Assembly (NCBI RefSeq): GCF_027579695.1
Contig: NC_083581.1
Coordinates: 61,950,200 to 62,014,199, forward strand
DNA from: Neoarius graeffei
Taxonomy: Eukaryota > Chordata > Actinopteri > Siluriformes > Ariidae
Reading direction: 5' to 3'
DNA length: 64,000 nucleotides
Below the pieces are notes generated by a model, which did not search any database, was not told where the DNA came from, and saw only the letters and a program-made list of their open reading frames with translations. The position numbers were made by a program, and so were the translations under genes. Each line of letters starts with the position of its first letter. Positions within the stretch are counted from its first letter, which is position 1. This document shows positions 35,915 through 48,169 of this stretch, piece by piece.

Positions 35915-38900
35915 ATACGTGGTGTCAAAACTCTGTTTTGTGCCTACAGACACAAACACGGCTTGCCATTATAGGAGCAGTAAGGTATTGACAGTGTGGT
36001 TTTGTGAAATATCAGTGCACTTAGTGAAGCGCCACATGGAACAATTACTTACAAAACGCTTTCAATTTGAGGTGGTCAGACACCGCAGCTGGACTGAACC
36101 AGACTGTAACTATCAGTGTTGTCATATTATTGCATATAATTTACACTCACTATAGAACAACAAAGTGTACCTGTAAATTTATTAGCCTCTATAGGGTATA
36201 AGCCTTCTGGAAACTGATGACCCTTTCATGCTCCCCTCTGGACTACTGAATTCTGGGTAACTTATTACCCTTCATCCGTAGACTGCATTCCCCGCCAGCA
36301 GTTCCAGGTCAGCTATGGCATTATGTCTACAGCTGGGAAGGCCTGTTCACACAAACCTTTTCCACATTCCCACTCTCTTTGCTTTTAGATCTCAATCAGG
36401 GAGCATAGATCATTGTTGGCAGTACATTTACAAAAAAAGACAGCTTTCCTGCCAGTTTCTGTGCAGAAATTTTCTGATACGCCTCATTCCCTGTTTCTCA
36501 GCACCTTGAAGTGGTTAATGGTTGGGGTTTTTTTTTTTTGCATCCTTGACCCCACTTGAGCTCCTAAAAACTTTCACATTAAAAGAATTAATATTATTTA
36601 CAGCTGGGAGCAATATTGACTTAGCATTTTATTCCATCGTGTTCAAACTACCTACTGGAAATTAAGCAGCCCAATCTAGAGGTCTTTTTCTTGCTTGTTT
36701 TCCTGCAAGTCATTTACATTCGTCTCCGGAGAGCTTTTTGCTCGGATGGCCAACAACATATTTACACATTCAACCAGAGTACCCATGAGATTAGCGTCTG
36801 AAATAGCACCTCCGCTGTTCATTCAGAGCAAGCCCTTAAAAAGGATGTCATAGTACTCTCCAATCACACGGACAGATCAGGTCAGAGAGCTAAATTTAAC
36901 TGGACCGCTAAAGCGCATTTTCTTACAGTGCTCTCACTTTAGGTGGCATCCTGAGTGATCTCATGAGTCTATCTTTACTTCCTTTAGACAATATTAGCAT
37001 TAGATTATACACTCTAGCCCATACTATGACTTTTGTAGGGATAAGTGGGTAAAAGAGTTGAGAAACGGATAGTTTTTAAAGTGCACACTTCCTGTATATT
37101 TGTGCTTTAGGGTTTAGACTTGCGTTCTTTTTATGGGTGTGCAATGGCATGGTAAAAGCCAGAAGTGTGTTTAAACAAAACAGTGCACTTGGGCAGATTC
37201 ATTCTTCATGATGTATGTGAGGCCCAGAGAAGACCACATGTAAAGCAGCTCAGCTAGGTATGTCTTTGTACAAACATTTACAAGCTTATTCAGCTTGTTA
37301 TACAGTGCAACTGCTGGGTAGGAGGCTGCTTTTGACCCAGACGTTTGGGGGATTTTTTTCCCACCTCCATATCTGAACGTAAACAAGATTTGATTTCTTC
37401 TCAGCAGACTAAACAGGAGAGCTAGTATTCGGATCGTTCGGCAGCTTTCTATACAACATCCCTTGGTATTTTTGCTTTTTGAAAATGCTGTAGAAAGATG
37501 ATGTTGCACTATAGAAACTAAACCTCTTCAGATGGTTACATAGATCTGAATCAAGGACAATGTGAACAAGTCCATTGGAGAGCCAGATGTGTATACAAAC
37601 GATTGTGCACTGAGAACAGATCAATGGATGGAGTTAACCAAGCGCCACTGCCAAAACATTAGCACCATTTCTTTCCCCAACACCTTGTTCCACTTCCCTA
37701 CACCTTAACAGTACTAATCCTGACAGGTAGTCAGTGTTTGATAGCATAGTAACAAAATGTAAATCCCAGCCTGACCAATAAAGCTTGCCACATGGACGGT
37801 GTGTAATTACTGGAGTGAATCGTAATCTTGTGGACAACCATTACAAAAGGAGACATGATGGATATCCAGCAACGTCTGTACTTTATTTGGGCTTGTAGTC
37901 ACCCAAACATGGATCACCATCGTAGGAGCAATAAAGGGTTGACACTGGTCAGACAGAAAATTTGTGCCATTTCTTACTCCCAGTAGAAGCCCACTCTCTT
38001 ACTAACTGGATCAGCAGTTCACTAGAATTCATGATACAGTACCCATGTTGGCGTTTCAATTAATCACTAGCTAGTGAACGTGTGTTCCATCACATTCAAA
38101 AAAAAAAAAAAAAAAAGTGTACCCTTGAGCAGTCATCCTGGAAAATGAGCATCTGTGTGCTTTACATTCATCCACATGCCCAACCTACTGACAAATTATC
38201 TGCTCATATTGCCCTGGTCACTGGTACTTGACATTAGTTAATTGGGAAACACCACACAATTTGCATTTTCTTACCATAGACAAAATGCAATGGTTTCTCA
38301 AAGTAATAACAGCTATGCATAAATAGTGGAGGAGGAAGAAATTCACATCCATCCTGTGCCAGGTTACAGGCTATATTTGCACACACGATTTTTTTTTTTT
38401 TTTGGTTAAGAGAATCTTCAAAATCTCAGTGATCACCCACACAAACTCCAGGAAAGATACTTTTGGGAGAGAAACTGGAGATGTAAGCCTTCGATTTAAG
38501 GAACAAAACAGACTATAGGCCAGCTGCAAAAGCAAAGTCTCAGTTCTGCTGCATGTGTCTTGACTGCCATCATAGCGCACAGTGAGACAAAGAACTTCAT
38601 AAAACCTCTTGTTACATTAGCGTGCAACAGTCGTCTCTGGCTCTCCTATTTAAAGCCCCATTTAAGGCTTTCAGCTGTTCATTTATTTCTGATGAACTGC
38701 ACCAAACAATAATATGCCACAGGTTTAAAACAACTATACAAAATCAAAACCTTTATACCAGAGATCTAACGTATCAGCGAGGGTCAGCCTTGAAGAGACA
38801 ATTAAAAATCACAAAGAAGCACTTTCTCCTCAAAGTGTATTCAGATGCTCCTGGCCTTCGGTATTCTGGGAGAATAGCACAGGCAGGAATGTACTGTTCC

Positions 38901-39575
38901 AGACACCCAAACAGTGCAGTGTTCCTGCCAAGCTGCATACTTGAGATGAGTGACTTCATACTGAGGCAGCAGCACTCTGTGTATGCAAAACACCCAGCCA
39001 TGGCAACTAAAGTGACGTCAGGAACATGATAGGAGCTCCTCTCTCCGTGACCCACAGCATTTCATTTGCCTTAAGAGTCAGGAATGAGCTCACCATAAGC
39101 ACTCCATTACATCAGAGTAGCCACAAAGCAAGCACGAACCAATCAAATCTCATGGCATGACCGGGTAGAGCAGTATGGTCCTGCTCCTCTTACAAGGCTT
39201 CTGAAATGTTATGTCTAGAGATTAAAAAGTTTCCGCTAACATGCATGTGAAGTGGATGAAATGTTTAGAGACCAGCCCAAGTACAAAGTAAGTGTTAGAG
39301 TGAAGATAGTGGCTTTTCAGCAGAGGAACAAGACTTCAGGAAGGAAACAGGCACTGGCTGTTAAAACTGCTACCAATTTCAGACACAAATATAGCAACAG
39401 GCAATGAGAGATGGAAGGCCTAAAATCTAATCTGCATCAAAGCTGGACAGGATGAGCAAAGCATTACGTCACATGGTCTCACTTGCTTTTGATGGAACGC
39501 AAACTATTATGCATGCATTCTTAAAGACAGATGGGCAGTAACACTAAACTTATGGTTCTGCTGACTGTCCTTTTG
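35915..39575. other. Intergenic DNA, no gene seen
   Basis: About 3.7 kb with poly(A)/(T) runs at 38098-38116 and 38390-38403. A 135-codon plus ORF at 38622-39029 lacks any recognised motif. The block ends near the spsb1 3' side. Confidence 0.45.
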
Positions 39576-39580
39576 TGTAA

Positions 39581-39926
39581 GAAGCCTTTATTCATCACAT
39601 GCACACTTCAAGCACAGTGAAATTCATCCTCTGCATTTAACCCATCTGAAGCAGTGAACACACGTGCGCACACACTCGGCGCAGTGGGCAACCACACCAG
39701 AGCACCCGGGGAGCAGTCAGGGGTCAGGTACCTTGCTCAAGGGCACCTCAGCCCAAGGCTGCCCCACATCAATCTAACTGCAGGTCTTTGAATTGTGGGG
39801 GAAACCAGAGCACCCGGAGGAAACCCACGCAGACACGGGGAGAACATGCAAACTCCACACAGAAAGGCCCTCGCCAGCCGCTGGGTTCGAACCCGGAACC
39901 TTCTTGCTGTGAGGCTACCATGCTAT
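39581..39926 (-). repeat. SINE copy, short-tail subtype
   Basis: In reverse it has the 'gaaattcatcctctgcattt' tail module joined to the standard central domain and box B (gggttcgaacccgg). Box A is lost at the right end. Confidence 0.85.
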
Positions 39927-40074
39927 TTTGTGGATAAACGTGTGCTCAGTCCATCTACTTGATTTCTCCTCAAACACATTGTTGAAAGAACGATAGAGTA
40001 AATAATCCACTTCACATTCATGACCCCATAGATTGTATTTGAGAAGCTGGTGGGGGGACAACACTTGAGGCATA

Positions 40075-40075
40075 T

Positions 40076-40116
<41 letters not shown>

Positions 40117-40130
40117 TAAAAGGAAGGAAA
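40075..40130. repeat. (TA)n and (AAAT)n microsatellite
   Basis: A TA run of about 14 units is followed by AAATAAAT units, just beyond the likely spsb1 polyadenylation site. Confidence 0.9.
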
Positions 40131-40144
40131 AAAGGAGAAAAGGC

Positions 40145-41615
40145 TCATTTATAATAAACTTTATTAGATATTTATCAACATTATCTACAACATTTAATAC
40201 AAAGAGGATGGTAGTCTGCAAGCAGGAAGGAGACGAACATCACCCAGCAAGCTGGATGCGAGACAGGAAACTACATTTGCACATCTAAAACAAGATTATG
40301 CAGTAGACTGAGGATGGGCTGGGCAAAGAAACTTGAACGTTTCCTCATCAGTATATCAAAATTTTTCCCCCCATCGACACCAGGGGTTTCAATGGTTATC
40401 TCATGGGGAAGGCACAGTACAGTAGTGTCACAATATATGCACTTGAACTCATACTTCTGGACCCTTCTTCTCAGCACTGACAGATTTAAAAAAAAAAAAT
40501 TACAAAAATACACCAAAATTAAAGGTTGGGTGGAACTAAAGAGAAACTAATTATTAAAAGAAAAAGGACCAACAGCCAAACAGCCTGCTGCTTTTACTAT
40601 TGTTCATGAATGCTGCAGAGTTTCACAGTGATGCCATCCTTCTTTTCAGTTAAAAATCATGGCTTTTTCTTTAAAAAACAAAAGTTCCTATGGGCAGGCA
40701 CTTGAGATATTACTGGGTTAACTGATGAAAGCCTAGGACTGTAGGAGCAACAAGGCAGGCTATTGGAACATGCTAGCATTATAATGTCGTGCAAGTGCTA
40801 GCCTTTCAACCTCCATTATAAATAAAGAGGTCAAATCCCTTTTCCCCAAGCCAGACAGCTAGGGCTGCTAAAGCTAACGCCAGGCTATATTTAACCCGCC
40901 AAGAGGAAAGGGGGAAGCCATTGCCACGCACTCCGTCTGCTACAATGAGTCCACTTATATTTGCATCATGCTTTAAAAAAAAAAAAAAAGCCCCGTCTTA
41001 AACCGTGCATTCAGTTGCATCTCTCCTGCCAATTCTGAGAGGGAAAGAAGTGAATGAGACTTTAAAAAAAAAAAAAAAAAAAACTCTAAATTAATTCTCA
41101 ACCAGGTTTGCAGGTACATCACTGATGCCCAAGTAGACTAATTTACAGATCAACATCCAGCATTCAAAAAGCTAAACCTGTCACACTTCTCGATGTAGTT
41201 CTAATTAAAAGGTCTGAGGAATGACAGGAAAAAAAAGGAAACGAGGAGCCAGCAGCTGAGGTTTCAAACTCGTTAGACTTTTCTATCCAGCCATGCAGAC
41301 ACGGGTTTTTTTTTTTTTTCCTAGGACAGCTCACATCACAGGGTTCAGTGCGTCTCCCATTGTGTATTCAGTATATGACATGACTGAAGCAACCCACAAA
41401 AACAAGGGTTTTTAAAAAGAAGTGGATGCAAAACACAAACGTAAACACTTTGAACATAAGACCGAGGAGTCCTTGGTGCAAAAACAAAAAAAGTCCCAAA
41501 GTACCAAAATCCAAAGTGAGGAGAAAAAGTTTAAGAAAGTGAGTCTGTCAGGAAAAAAAAGTATCCCAGAGAGAATAGCCGCTCTGCCTTTCAGTGACTA
41601 AAGGCACTCCTATTA
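40145..41615 (-). other. spsb1: spsb1 probable 3'UTR
   Basis: After the TGA at 41616 there are about 1.45 kb free of SINE or transposon sequence. They contain A/T runs on the plus strand (40979-40989, 41063-41082, 41305-41320) and reach an AATAAA on the minus strand (plus-strand TTTATT at 40160). A long repeat-free trailer is consistent with a 3'UTR. The exact end is inferred, not proven. Confidence 0.5.
40160..40165 (-). terminator. spsb1: Candidate polyadenylation signal of spsb1
   Basis: This is a canonical AATAAA on the minus strand, about 1.45 kb past the stop codon. A (TA)n/(AAAT)n low-complexity block at about 40075-40130 lies just downstream. It is the best-placed signal in this interval, but alternatives cannot be excluded. 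Confidence 0.4.
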
Positions 41616-41743
41616 TCATTGATAGAGCAGGTAGTTCTTGAGGGACGCAGGTAAAGGAAGTCCATGTATTTCAGTCAGGCGCTCTCGGCCCAACGCTAAT
41701 CTCACTGAACGTCTGCACAAGTCCATGAGAGGCAGGGGCTCAG
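41616..41743 (-). CDS. spsb1: SPSB1, terminal coding exon (SOCS box)
   Basis: This exon is too short for routine ORF finding. It was located by searching for the missing SOCS box. A pyrimidine-rich CTTTGTCCCTGCAG acceptor precedes 41743. The split codon C|CT (Pro) is followed by EPLPLMDLCRRSVRLALGRE and then RLTEIHGLPLPASLKNYLLYQ, ending in TGA at 41618-41616. The BC-box (PLMDLCRRSVRLAL, Elongin C contact) and the Cul5-box-like LPLP are both present. Spliced to the upstream exon it gives 822 nt, 273 residues, which is the length of mammalian SPSB1 as I recall it. It links the SPRY substrate receptor to the Cullin-5 ligase scaffold. Confidence 0.96.
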
Positions 41744-43619
41744 CTGCAGGGACAAAGAAAAAACAAACAAAAAACACAGAACATTACAAACCACACACAC
41801 ACACACAGTCACAATAAGAACAAATTCCCCTCAAAACAAGGTTCTCAGTCTGTTTCCGCTGCATCATCGGTGTTTCATCTTGGTTCTCACTGTACCACCT
41901 GCTACACAGCGCTTACTTCATAACCTCACAAACTGTACTCTAGAGATGGAAACATTATATATAAAAGCAGCAGCAGCAGCACGTTTAGGCTTTCATCCAA
42001 TTCACTCTGCGCTGAAGGAAACATTACAAATGCTATGACACAGGACCCGGATTCACTGTGAGCCAAGGCCGGTGACTCCAGAGGCTGAGTAATGCACTGG
42101 CTGTGTTCTCTCAGCCAGCTAATCTCACGGGAGAGGACGAAAAACACACGAACACCTGCATCCTGAGCTGATGTGGCACATTAAGTCTGCATTAAAAGCA
42201 TCTTCCTGAAGTCACACCATCATTAAAAAAAAAAACGTTCCATCACGTCGACTCACTTGATTCCCTGAAGGGAGGCCCTTTAAGAGCATTTTCACCGTCT
42301 GAGGATGCACAAAGCACCAGAGGGATGACGGACATGGGTTTGATTAGGCAGGACGCAATTGGTGGTCAGGAGACCATTTCCTTTGAAAAACAGGGTGTTT
42401 ATGGGAGTGCGCCGAGAACTGGCTAGACTGCTTGTACTCAGCTGCGTCTCACATTATTGGACCACACTGCAATGACATCATTCAAGTATCATAGAGCAAA
42501 GCTGGACTGAGGATGAAGGTTTTTTTTTTTTTTTTGTACCACTTCAAAAGGTATTTGGTGAAAAACTAAGCACCATATTAGTAATTACAATAGGTCACGT
42601 CAATCTTTCAAAATTAACCTTCAATTCTATGGTCACATTTGTTATTACAATAAATACAACAAGGTTCTAGCTAAATGGTCACTGGGACTCTGACAGGTCA
42701 ATCCACACACTCGATAAAACATTGGCTCATCAACCAAATCGGAATTGAATTCACGTTGACTTTTTTTGGAAGGTCAGGCACATTTCGCCAGCTCATGATG
42801 CTGGGCAACTGCTAAAGTTCAGTGCATGCTGCTTTATTACTAGTACTAATTCCCTAGACACATCACAGCTTCAATTAGAGGGCTTCCACTGTGGTTAATC
42901 CAAGATAGCAGCAGCACCACTGTACATTTACATGGCCTCATTACAGGATGCTGCATTTTATATTGCAACTCTTGTAAATAAGCACGTCATTACACCACCC
43001 ACTTAATACGTTTGTTCGCGCAGCTATTAAGTGGTTTATTTACACGCATCTTAGGTGTAGAATAAGTTATCAAAGGTTCACAGAACTGTACAATGTCTCA
43101 ATGGGTAAAATCATGTTGCACAAACTTCCTGGAACAGTAGACATGCAGAAGTACAAGACCCATGAAATCCAGTTTAGTATGAATTTTGCATGTGGTGGGT
43201 TTAATAAAAGATGCAAACAAAACAGCCCTGGGCTTTGTTTTAAATAAGGTCATACCAGATTATGATTTGCAAGAAGTCTTAAAAACCATGGCCAACTACA
43301 AACAAGGTGAGGGAGGAAAAAAAAAAAAAATTTAAAGAATGATGCAGAATCCAGGGGCGAGTGCATATTTAAGGAGCAGATCTGTAATCAGCAGTGGAAA
43401 ACAGACTAAAGAAAAGATAACTTTCACAAATATCGGGGAAAGGTTAACAGTGAGGACACTTCTTGCAAACACGACCATCTTTTCAAAATAAGACCCGTCA
43501 GTCTGTAGGAACTTATTCTTCTATAGGTGCTATAGAAACCATTTCAAGATTTACCAAACCACAAAACCAACAAAGTGGTTACAGTTTAGGTAGATGTAGC
43601 ACAAGAATTCAATACTTAC
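41744..43619 (-). other. spsb1: spsb1 intron between the two coding exons
   Basis: This is a 1,876-bp GT-AG phase-1 intron, with donor GTAAGT at 43619 and acceptor TGCAG ending at 41744. It contains simple A/T tracts, a short (CA)n near 41793-41806, and no recognisable mobile element. No other exon-like coding stretch was seen in it. Confidence 0.9.
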
Positions 43620-44313
43620 GATCAAGTCCATTGATGTACCGGATTCTGATTTCACAGTGTCCCCAAACTGCACTTACTACAGGGTACAGTTTTCTGCCCT
43701 TCAGTCCTTGAAAAGCCACCCCCAAATACTGTCCATCTACAATAAAACTTAAAGTGCCCTCGTCCATGTCCAGCACCACCAGAAACGAATCCGGGACAAC
43801 AAACGTCTCGTCCGGCTCCAAGAAGGCCGGGTAGGTCTTGCTGGGTTGATTTTTGCCATCGTGGTAGAGTTTGTTTCGGCCCAGGTCCCAGCCCCAGGAC
43901 TCGCTGTTGTTCCCAACAAGTGCCGTGTATCCTACCGAGTGCAGAGGGGCCTCTCCGGTGGCCACACCCACTACAGCATGAGTACCGCGCTGACGCAGAG
44001 CCCAAGAGATCTCCCATACATGAAGGCCACGTGTGTAGCCGACACGACCGCGTATGGCGTCCGTACTCTGTGCCACCGGGTGTCGATGGAAAATGAGCTT
44101 GTTGTCCTCCTTGACAAAGATGTTAAGCGACCGGTCATCATTGTTCCATGAGTGCTGCACCTGCACCATAGTGGTAGCAGGTGGCATGTCCAGTAGCATG
44201 TCCAACCGTGGTGGTTTACTGTAGTCCAGAGCCTGTAGCTGCTGCCTGAGTGGACGGCTCGCGGGATCCCGCATGTCCACAGTCTTTATACCCCCTGGAA
44301 CTTTTTGCCCCAT
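43620..44313 (-). CDS. spsb1: SPSB1, coding exon 1 (SPRY/B30.2 domain)
   Basis: This exon encodes residues 1-231 plus the first base of codon 232. The start [17 protein letters not shown] and the SPRY core ([52 protein letters not shown]) match vertebrate SPRY domain- and SOCS box-containing protein 1 far better than SPSB4. The start ATG has A at -3 and G at +4. The exon ends in ...NGLD followed by a consensus GTAAGT donor (intron begins at 43619), giving a phase-1 junction. In the known family the SPRY domain binds short acidic-Asn peptides in substrates such as inducible NO synthase. SPSB proteins recruit Elongin B/C and Cullin-5 to ubiquitinate them in the cytosol. I saw no frameshift or stop. 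Confidence 0.97.
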
Positions 44314-44499
44314 GCTCTGGGTGGTTCAGATGGTGCCTGGTCTCGCCCTCCCTCCTCAAAGCTCTACAGAATGGCAAACAGCAAAGATGTCCAAGTTTCC
44401 ACTCCTACCTCTGCTCCACCACAGACTTCAAGGAGTCACGATGCCTCTGGATCAAGCGGCGCCACGAAAACAGGTCGAAGAAGGCGTCAATTACCCAAC
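44314..44499 (-). other. spsb1: spsb1 5'UTR part of first coding exon and its splice acceptor
   Basis: Reading leftward on the minus strand, a pyrimidine-rich tract ending TTATCACAG (AG at 44501-44500) makes a good acceptor 186 bases ahead of the ATG. This suggests that at least one non-coding exon lies upstream, as in other vertebrate SPSB genes. The acceptor choice is inference. The region itself shows no conserved reading frame. Confidence 0.55.
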
Positions 44500-44501
44500 C
44501 T

Positions 44502-47100
44502 GTGATAAGCAAACAACAACAAGGCAAAAACAATAAATGACCTTTGCATTCAAAGTAAAAGAAACGTTAAACATGGATGCAAACTGGCTGTTCCTCTCAG
44601 CCACATGTGCAAAAATGTGTGTTAGGCAGGTGTTGTATAACCACTGTGGGTTCATAATTGTGTCAGTTGCATTCTCATTGCAAAGTCTTAAGTTTATGCA
44701 CATCCGTCTCAAAAGCAATTGGGATTTTACAGACACGTTTGTATTTGGATTCTTTGGCTGGCTGCTAATAAGTAAAGAGATTCACATTCACACTCCTTTG
44801 AGACTTCACTTCCAAAAAAAAAAAAAATAATAATTGCAATGAAGGCAGCGTAGCCTCAATCGTGCTACTCATGTCCTCCTTGTGAATATTACACTACAGT
44901 TAATGCGTCTGGAGGATTTCTCACTAACATTACATCACATGATGAGGCAGTGCATACAAATCACTACTGCTTACCATATTCAGCACAGCTGCCACAAATT
45001 TTTCAACGGGGGGAGCACAAGCCATTTCCTCTTTCAAGCTTGTCTAGGCAGAAGATAACAGGAAAAACAATAACATGTCTGGCTTTAAAAATACATAATA
45101 TGCAGCTGTGTTGTTTTCAGGAAAAGCCACAAGCAGCAATATTCTGTCTGGCTCCCAGACAGGCCGTGGCAGAAAAAGATGACAAAACCTCGTTATATAG
45201 GGAGTCTACATTTACCAGTGCAGGCTGCGATATCTTTATCCACTGTCCTGCTCCACACACGAACGCGCGCGCACACACACACACACTTCTATGTAAAAGC
45301 AGAAAGACAAAGAGAACCAAGTTCTTCTGTGTTAAATACTGGACCACTCAAGATGCCAAGTCCTAATTGAATTGTAGACAAGAGTTCATTGATGAGCGTC
45401 TTGGTCCTTGTTCTGATACAAGTAAACAACCATTTAAAATGGGTCATGCCTCTCCAATGATGGCCCGGGGGGATTGGAGCAAGTGGCTAATTTGCAGATA
45501 CAGACAAGTTTTGTTTTTTTTTGCCGGCCAACCTTTAAATAGTAAAAAGTTAATTTGCAACTCAATTATTTAAAACCTTGCCTTCCACTACAGCTGTATG
45601 GAAGGAAATATATATTTTTTTAAAATTTCACTATATGACCTATAAAATCCAAACAAAAATGACAGCACCTGAAGTATTGTGGCTATGGGACTTGTCCGAG
45701 TAGGAGAGCAGGACACGTGGACACACGACACCATGTTGTTGTGGCACTTCAGCAGGTTTATTTTGGTACCTGAGGGCTGCGGCTCCTGCTGCTGGTCTCG
45801 TATGTGAGGAACTGATTGAAATGCACAGGACGCTATGTGGATTTGCAGGGCCCGGGGAACACTAGCAGCTTTTGTCTTAACCACCAAGACCACATTTTAA
45901 TACTAATGCTAATAGGGGCTTTCCTGGAACCAAATTAAAGGGTGATGTGCCAAATTGGTGCCACTTTGCTCTATAAAGCAGTCCATTGGCCATGCCTTTA
46001 ATAGAGAGTAATGGAAGTGAAGACCAACTGAGTAAAGAATGGGAGTGAAGGAAGAGTGCCAAGCCAATCAGACCAAATTATTATAATTAACAGCAGCTGC
46101 AATGAACTGCCTTTCCAAAAGTAGAGCACAAAGCTGTAGCGGGGACGGTAGCACGGACAGGTTGTAGTCACACACTCCAGGCATCTTGTGGATATCTACG
46201 AGTGTCAGACTGGGAAGGCAGATGGGGGAAGGAGGAAAAAAAAAAAAAAAAAAAGAGTAAACAGAAATGTCCTCCCTGGACAGACATGGTAAAATGGCAA
46301 GCAAACAGCACCTTTCCTTGAGTTTGGTTTACTTTTCTCAGTGGTCTAAAGTTTCTTTTACAGGACGAAAGGAGGCGTTATGCTTGCATTTTTGGTTGTA
46401 GCACCTGCTCCCATCCCCTCAAGGTTTTAACCATTTGCTAACTCAACAAGAACATAACCAATCCCCAGTGTCCCCCATCTGTGCAAACAAATTGTGATGC
46501 TTGCCATTTTCAATGACACAATGAGTCTGGTACAAGTTATAAACTCACCCAAACCACTTCAAGGGAAGTGCTTAAAGGGAAAGGGTGTGTCACTTACAGT
46601 CTCAACAGTCAACACTTCAGTTATATTTATACGAAACGAGTGTGAGTGACTGCAGCAGATAGGGAAATAACAGCCTATGCAAAAATTCATTTCAGAAGGA
46701 CCTCATTGCGAACAGAAAATGGACTCCCTCAGATGGAGGTGTGTGTGAAATAAGAGTGGGGTGTATTTTTCCTCCCATCAGTGTGGGTTTTTTTTTCCAA
46801 TCAGGCGAGAACACAGCAATCATACTAGGGTGCGGACCAAAGAAACCAGTCAGAGACCGTCTGAGCAAGGTGGTCTCGGTCCACTTCCAAGTGAGCTCTG
46901 CAGTGAGAAAATGACTCGACTGAGAATCAACCCAGCTGCAGGGAGTGAATCAAACTTGCCATGTATTTTAGGTTGCAGACAGATGCAAGCTATTAGATCA
47001 TCCTTTGTCTTGGTGGTGTTCTGGATATTTGGCGCAATGAACGAGAGGAAATATACCCTGGATTTCATGCACAAAAATGCTTTTACACTAGTTAATTATT
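44502..47100. other. DNA upstream of the spsb1 coding exons, no further exon recognised
   Basis: It contains A-runs (44814-44827, 46237-46254) and a (CA)n run with preceding GCGC at 45264-45286. Small ORFs lack motifs. It is probably the intron between a non-coding first exon and the coding part of spsb1, if the acceptor at 44500 is used. Confidence 0.4.
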
Positions 47101-47103
47101 CAG

Positions 47104-47372
47104 CAGCATGGGTGGTGCAGTGATTAGCACCACTGCCTCACAGTAAGCAGGTTCTGGGCTTGAACCTCCTGGTTGATCTGGGCCTTTCTGTATGGAGTTT
47201 GCACGTTCTTGTGAGCCTGCGTGGGTTTGGTATAAATGAGTCTCTGCGTTAGCTCCATGCTAGATTAGCAACCCATCCAAGGTGTACCCTGCCTCTCACC
47301 CAAAGTCAGCTGGGATTGGCTCCAGCCTAGCTGTGAGCCTCAGTAGGATGAGTGGTGTAGATAATGGCCAGC
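47104..47372 (+). repeat. V-SINE copy, internally deleted
   Basis: It has boxes A and B but lacks most of the central domain after 'gcctgcgtgggttt'. The 3' module 'ccctgcctctcacccaaagt' is retained. Confidence 0.75.
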
Positions 47373-47374
47373 TA

Positions 47375-47840
47375 TTTATTTAGTATCACTTCCATGTTGT
47401 TTAAAGTTCAGGTGATTTGACGACTGACCACACACAATGGAGCTTTTCAGCTATAGACTTTTTTTTTGCATTTCATTCCATCATATGCCAAATAGCCAAA
47501 AAACACCCACAAAACTTTGAATTTTGCACCAACTCAAACTAATGTGTACAAGAGCTCTTAGATGACTGCAATTTTTTTTGCCTGTACGAGCATAATCAGA
47601 AGTCTTTCAGCTATACTCATGAGAAAAAAAAATGAATAAAAGCATGTCAAGCAATTCCACCAGAGCACTTCGTTTTGCTGACTCACTTCCTTACAAGTCC
47701 AACACATCTAACCTCCCTGATCAATTAGTCTAACCACAGACTCCATGCAAGAAGCATTCTGTGAAGTGAGATGTAACGCAACACAAAACTGTGCTTAAAC
47801 TCCAATTAACAACGAGGAACTTGCTGCTCCCAGTAAGCTT
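47375..47840. other. Intergenic DNA, no gene seen
   Basis: Ordinary complexity with two T-runs. No feature is supported. Confidence 0.45.
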
Positions 47841-47852
47841 TATTATTATACA

Positions 47853-47980
47853 AGCCCTGTGATGACCTGGCGACTTGTCCAGGGTGTACCCCGCCTTTCG
47901 CCCATAGTCAGCTGGGATAGGATCCAGCTTGCCTGCGACCCTGTAGAACAGGATAAAGCGGCTAGAGATAATGAGATGAG
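47853..47980 (+). repeat. 5'-truncated V-SINE with 11-bp TSD
   Basis: Only the 3' 128 bases are present, ending ...gataatgagatgag. It is flanked by ATTATTATACA on both sides (47842-47852 and 47981-47991). This copy fixes the true 3' end of the family and shows target-primed insertion with early RT drop-off. Confidence 0.92.
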
Positions 47981-48004
47981 ATTATTATACATATATTTGT
48001 GTGA

Positions 48005-48165
48005 ACTCAACTCCCTCCCTGTTCTGCCCCTCCTCCCCCCTCTGTCCCCTGCCACAGATTCTGCCCGCACACCCCCTGCCCCCCCCAGCATCTGACATGT
48101 CACCCTCACAGCCCCCCCCCCCCCCCCCCCAAACACACAAACATATATACACACACACACACGCT
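48005..48165. repeat. C-rich low-complexity tract with (CA)n
   Basis: This is a pyrimidine-rich strand with several runs of four or more C (48033-48039, 48072-48089, 48113-48130), ending in CA dinucleotides. The complementary G runs could form a quadruplex. That is a property of the sequence, not an observed function. Confidence 0.8.
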
Positions 48166-48169
48166 ATTA

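Noticed and set aside
38622..39029. 135-codon plus-strand ORF near spsb1
   Set aside because: It has no motif or similarity I could recognise, and it lies in non-repetitive intergenic DNA where frames of this size occur by chance.
43846..44540. Plus-strand ORFs over the spsb1 exon
   Set aside because: They are antisense shadows of the conserved SPRY coding sequence.
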